In this document: piece by piece, positions 13,184 to 15,557 of the stretch
Numbering within the stretch: position 1 is the stretch's first letter
Layout of the letters: the number at the start of each line of letters is the position of its first letter
NCBI GenBank assembly: GCA_003132905.1
Contig: PKZC01000128.1
Location: forward strand, 1 to 15,557
DNA from: Bryobacterales bacterium
Lineage (GTDB): Bacteria; Acidobacteriota; Terriglobia; Bryobacterales; Bryobacteraceae
Length of the DNA stretch: 15,557 bases
Direction: 5' to 3'
Notes under the pieces: generated by a model
Told to the model about the DNA's origin: nothing
Database searches by the model: none
The model's input: only the letters and a program-made list of their open reading frames with translations
Translations under genes and position numbers: made by a program

Positions 13184-15557
13184 TCATGGGCCGCTCACTG
13201 TGGAAATCTTGCCCGTAAACGTGCCGCTGAGAGTCGTGCCTGAACTCGTGAATTGAAGCGCACCGTTGACTGTGGCTCCGACGGCCGGAGATGGGATAGT
13301 AATCGAGAGAGTGGCGGCACTGAAGTCAGAGTAGAGAACATCCGTAGAGAGATTTAGATAGCTGCTTGCCGGGTCTGCGCCGATATAGGTTAGCGTATTC
13401 CCCGAGGCGCTGGATTGTTGGTCGAAGAGGATCATGATCTCTATTAAGGACCCGCCCGAATTGCTCAAAGTCCCCAGCGTCCCGTCGGAAAGCGGGAGCG
13501 TTTGAACTTCGACTGGCACGGTCTGTCCCGAAATAGTCAATGTTCCGTAGATATCGAACCCAGAGTTTTCGAACGTATTTGTGGCCGTGGCTGGGGTGAT
13601 GGTCAGGGAAGCGCTCACTGGACTAGATCCCAGTAAAGTGGCTGTGATTGTTACCGTGGTAGTGGACGTGACGGATGGTGCGCCGACTGTGAAAGTTGCA
13701 CTCGTTTGCCCAGCCAAAACAGTCACGGAAGAATTGGTCTGCAAAATCGCAGGCGAGTTTTGAATCGTTATCTGCACCCCGCCAGGCGGAGCGGGGCCGG
13801 CGAGGGTCACGGTGCCGGTGACGGAGCTTCCGCCAGTTATAGAGGTCGAAGACAGCGCTAAACCCTGAAGTGTCGGTGTTATCGCTGCAGTTGTCGTTAG
13901 GGCGGCGCGCCCGATTTCGTTCGCGTAGTATGCCGTGAACCAGAGCGTATCGTCAGGCCCTGCGGTGATGCCGTAAGGGCCACTTAGGGAGCTTGGCAGA
14001 GGGTACTCCGTGATCGCACCGGCCGTCGTAATGCGTCCAATGTTGCCTGCGGTCTGTTCCGCAAACCAAAGCGCGCCATCAGGCCCAAGTGTGATTCCTA
14101 TAATGTCGCAGCAAGGCGTCGGTACTGGGTACTCGGTGAGGACGCCGGTGGTAGTAATCCGCCCGATCTGCTGGGGGGTAGCGTTGGTTTCTGTGAACCA
14201 GAGCGCCCCATCGGGGCCGGCCGTGATCCACAAAGGACCGCCGAAAGTTGCAGCGGAATATTCGGTGATCATGCCAGTGGTCGTAATTCGGCCAATATTA
14301 TGAGGGTTGCCAAAGCTCTCCGTAAACCACAGCGCGCCGTCGGGCCCCGCCGTGATCCCGATGGGTTGGCTATTCGCCGTAGGAACCGGGTATTCGGTAA
14401 TAACTCCGGACGTGGTGATGCGCCCGATATTGTTGGCGAGGTTCTCAGTAAACCAGAGTGCGCCATCCGGTCCGGCAGTAATCCCATAAGGACTCGCAGA
14501 ACTTGGAACTGGGAACTCAGTGATGAGGCCACTTGTAGTAATCCTCCCGATCTTCTGGGCAAAGCCTTCCGTAAACCAAAGCGCACCATCCGGCCCCGCC
14601 GTGATCGGGTCCAGACCGCTGTTCGGGGTTGGCACGGGGTACTCGGTGAAGGAACCGGCGGTGGTGATGCGACCGATCTTGTTGGCCGTGCCTTCTGTAA
14701 ACCAGAGCGCGCCATCCGGCCCAGCAGTAATGCCGTACGGGTTGCCAGTTGCGTTTATGAAAACGCTGTTCGTTGGCACAGGATACTCAGTAATGCTGAC
14801 CGACACGGAACCACCACCAGGAGAAACCGTGAGAACGGCAGTTACGGTGGACGCCCCGAGACTTGCAGTAATGGTAGCGGTTTGAGTGGAGGCTACGGTC
14901 ATGGTGGCGATGGTGAAAGTCGCGCTGCTCTGTTCCGAGGCAATCGTCTCCGACGGAGGAACCTGCACGCTTGAATTGTTAGAGGAAAGCGTGACTTGTG
15001 CTCCGCTGGTCGCAGCCGGGCCGGAGAGGGTCAGCGTCGCAGTGACAGAAACACCCCCCACAACAGAGGCAGGGATTAGAGTCAGGCTTTCGAGCTGAGG
15101 GTTTTTGGTTGATCTTGGCCCGACCGCGATCGTCGCTCCTGGCGTACTAATAATCTTGCCGTCGGCGGTCTGGACTTGGAGTGGAACGGCATCGCCAGTT
15201 GGCGCGCTGCTCGGAATCACGATATTGATCTGGTTGACGCCGGGAAATCCGGGTGCCTGCCCCGCAAACTGTACCTGCGCCGTAACGCCGCCAACCATCA
15301 CTGCGGGCATCGCATCGGCAGAGTGGGTGATTGTAAGGTCAGCAGCGCCATCCGAAATGGGCGGGGTCATCGCACCGAGGCCGGTGGCGTAAAAGAAACC
15401 GGATTGGCCAATAGGGACCGGAGCCGTCGGATAGCCGATCGATGCGCTCGCCGAGGCAGGTGCAGCAATTTTCGCCGTATTGTCAGCGGGGTCGATGAAG
15501 GCGAATATCACATTTCCTTGGCCGGTTGGCGGAATGGTGAATACACCCGGCGCCGCC
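13184..15557 (-). CDS. Large secreted Ig-like/seven-bladed propeller protein (5' partial)
   Basis: The frame is open from the right edge, so the true start lies outside the window; the GTG at 15511 is internal. Counting from that GTG: residues 1-130 resemble the Solibacter-type TIGR03437 domain (GYPTAPVPIGQSGFFYATGL, APGFPGVNQINIVIP), residues about 137-232 form an Ig-like domain, and about 239-540 are seven repeats of a streptogramin-lyase (Vgb)-like beta-propeller with the consensus GITAGPDGALWFTE...IGRITT. A second Ig-like domain (about 548-640) and a C-terminal beta-rich domain follow. It should be extracellular or on the cell surface. Real Vgb lyases are single-propeller enzymes of about 300 aa, so here a binding or scaffold role is as likely as catalysis. 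It is followed on the same strand by the small exported protein. Confidence 0.88.
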   Translation of the reverse strand, partial: AAPGVFTIPPTGQGNVIFAFIDPADNTAKIAAPASASASIGYPTAPVPIGQSGFFYATGLGAMTPPISDGAADLTITHSADAMPAVMVGGVTAQVQFAGQAPGFPGVNQINIVIPSSAPTGDAVPLQVQTADGKIISTPGATIAVGPRSTKNPQLESLTLIPASVVGGVSVTATLTLSGPAATSGAQVTLSSNNSSVQVPPSETIASEQSSATFTIATMTVASTQTATITASLGASTVTAVLTVSPGGGSVSVSITEYPVPTNSVFINATGNPYGITAGPDGALWFTEGTANKIGRITTAGSFTEYPVPTPNSGLDPITAGPDGALWFTEGFAQKIGRITTSGLITEFPVPSSASPYGITAGPDGALWFTENLANNIGRITTSGVITEYPVPTANSQPIGITAGPDGALWFTESFGNPHNIGRITTTGMITEYSAATFGGPLWITAGPDGALWFTETNATPQQIGRITTTGVLTEYPVPTPCCDIIGITLGPDGALWFAEQTAGNIGRITTAGAITEYPLPSSLSGPYGITAGPDDTLWFTAYYANEIGRAALTTTAAITPTLQGLALSSTSITGGSSVTGTVTLAGPAPPGGVQITIQNSPAILQTNSSVTVLAGQTSATFTVGAPSVTSTTTVTITATLLGSSPVSASLTITPATATNTFENSGFDIYGTLTISGQTVPVEVQTLPLSDGTLGTLSNSGGSLIEIMILFDQQSSASGNTLTYIGADPASSYLNLSTDVLYSDFSAATLSITIPSPAVGATVNGALQFTSSGTTLSGTFTGKISTVSGP
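13895..14797 (-). repeat. Seven tandem propeller-blade repeats of about 120-145 bp
   Basis: Seven in-frame copies of a unit encoding TEYPVP...GITAGPDGALWFTE...IGRITT, each about 40-48 residues. Copies differ at many third positions, so they are old repeats, but the GPDGALWFTE core is almost unchanged. Blade 5 has lost YPVP (reads EYSAAT), and blade 7 has a variant core (GPDDTLWFTA) and ends the set. Seven units make one closed propeller. Confidence 0.9.

Noticed and set aside
13895..14797. CRISPR-like regular repeats
   Set aside because: Units are in-frame propeller blades of variable length with no constant direct repeat or unique spacers.

Overview
The window reads as a chromosomal segment of an Acidobacteriota genome, most likely the Solibacteres/Bryobacterales side. 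The basis is GC-rich coding, a large secreted protein carrying what looks like the Solibacter-type repeat-associated domain (TIGR03437-like) fused to a streptogramin-lyase-like propeller, and a member of the acidobacterial 'STGPRT...GK...SLNALRHGL' hypothetical family. No rRNA, tRNA or CRISPR was seen, and the taxonomic call is an inference from protein style.

Layout. (1) 1-3893, core-like genes: the 3' end of an unrecognised gene, a fold-type III PLP ornithine/diamino-acid decarboxylase, a convergent N-acetylglutamate synthase (argA) and an MBL-fold hydrolase of the NAPE-PLD/RomA type. (2) 4109-11461, an accessory island. A 559-bp segment ending at the stop codon of an ABC-transporter ATPase gene occurs twice in direct orientation (4109-4667 truncated copy, 10903-11461 inside the intact gene). 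The 6235 bp between them carry accessory genes. (3) 11738-15557, core-like genes: an HDOD protein, a small exported protein and a large propeller protein that runs off the right edge.

The island holds, left to right: a frameshifted RHGLTA-family gene; short uncertain ORFs; a two-TM membrane protein overlapping a second hypothetical (perhaps one gene split by a frameshift); a deoxynucleoside kinase on the + strand; a SIR2-fold putative NADase and an ITPase/HAM1-fold protein on the - strand, coupled by an ATGA overlap; and an AbiEi antitoxin followed by an AbiEii toxin gene broken by a one-base frameshift.

Main result: the ITPase-fold plus SIR2 pair resembles the sensor/effector half (KomB-KomC) of the recently described Kongming anti-phage system, in which dITP switches on a SIR2 NADase. 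Here the ITPase-fold protein has His where the catalytic Asp of RdgB/ITPA should be and has lost the His of the SHR motif, so it may bind a non-canonical nucleotide without destroying it. No adenosine deaminase (KomA) is present. Instead a deoxynucleoside kinase sits convergently against the effector with a 4-bp overlap. This may be a variant nucleotide-signalling immune locus with its own kinase. Function is inferred and has not been shown. The island's boundaries suggest integration by homologous recombination into the ABC ATPase gene, using a repeat copy that had diverged almost only at synonymous sites.
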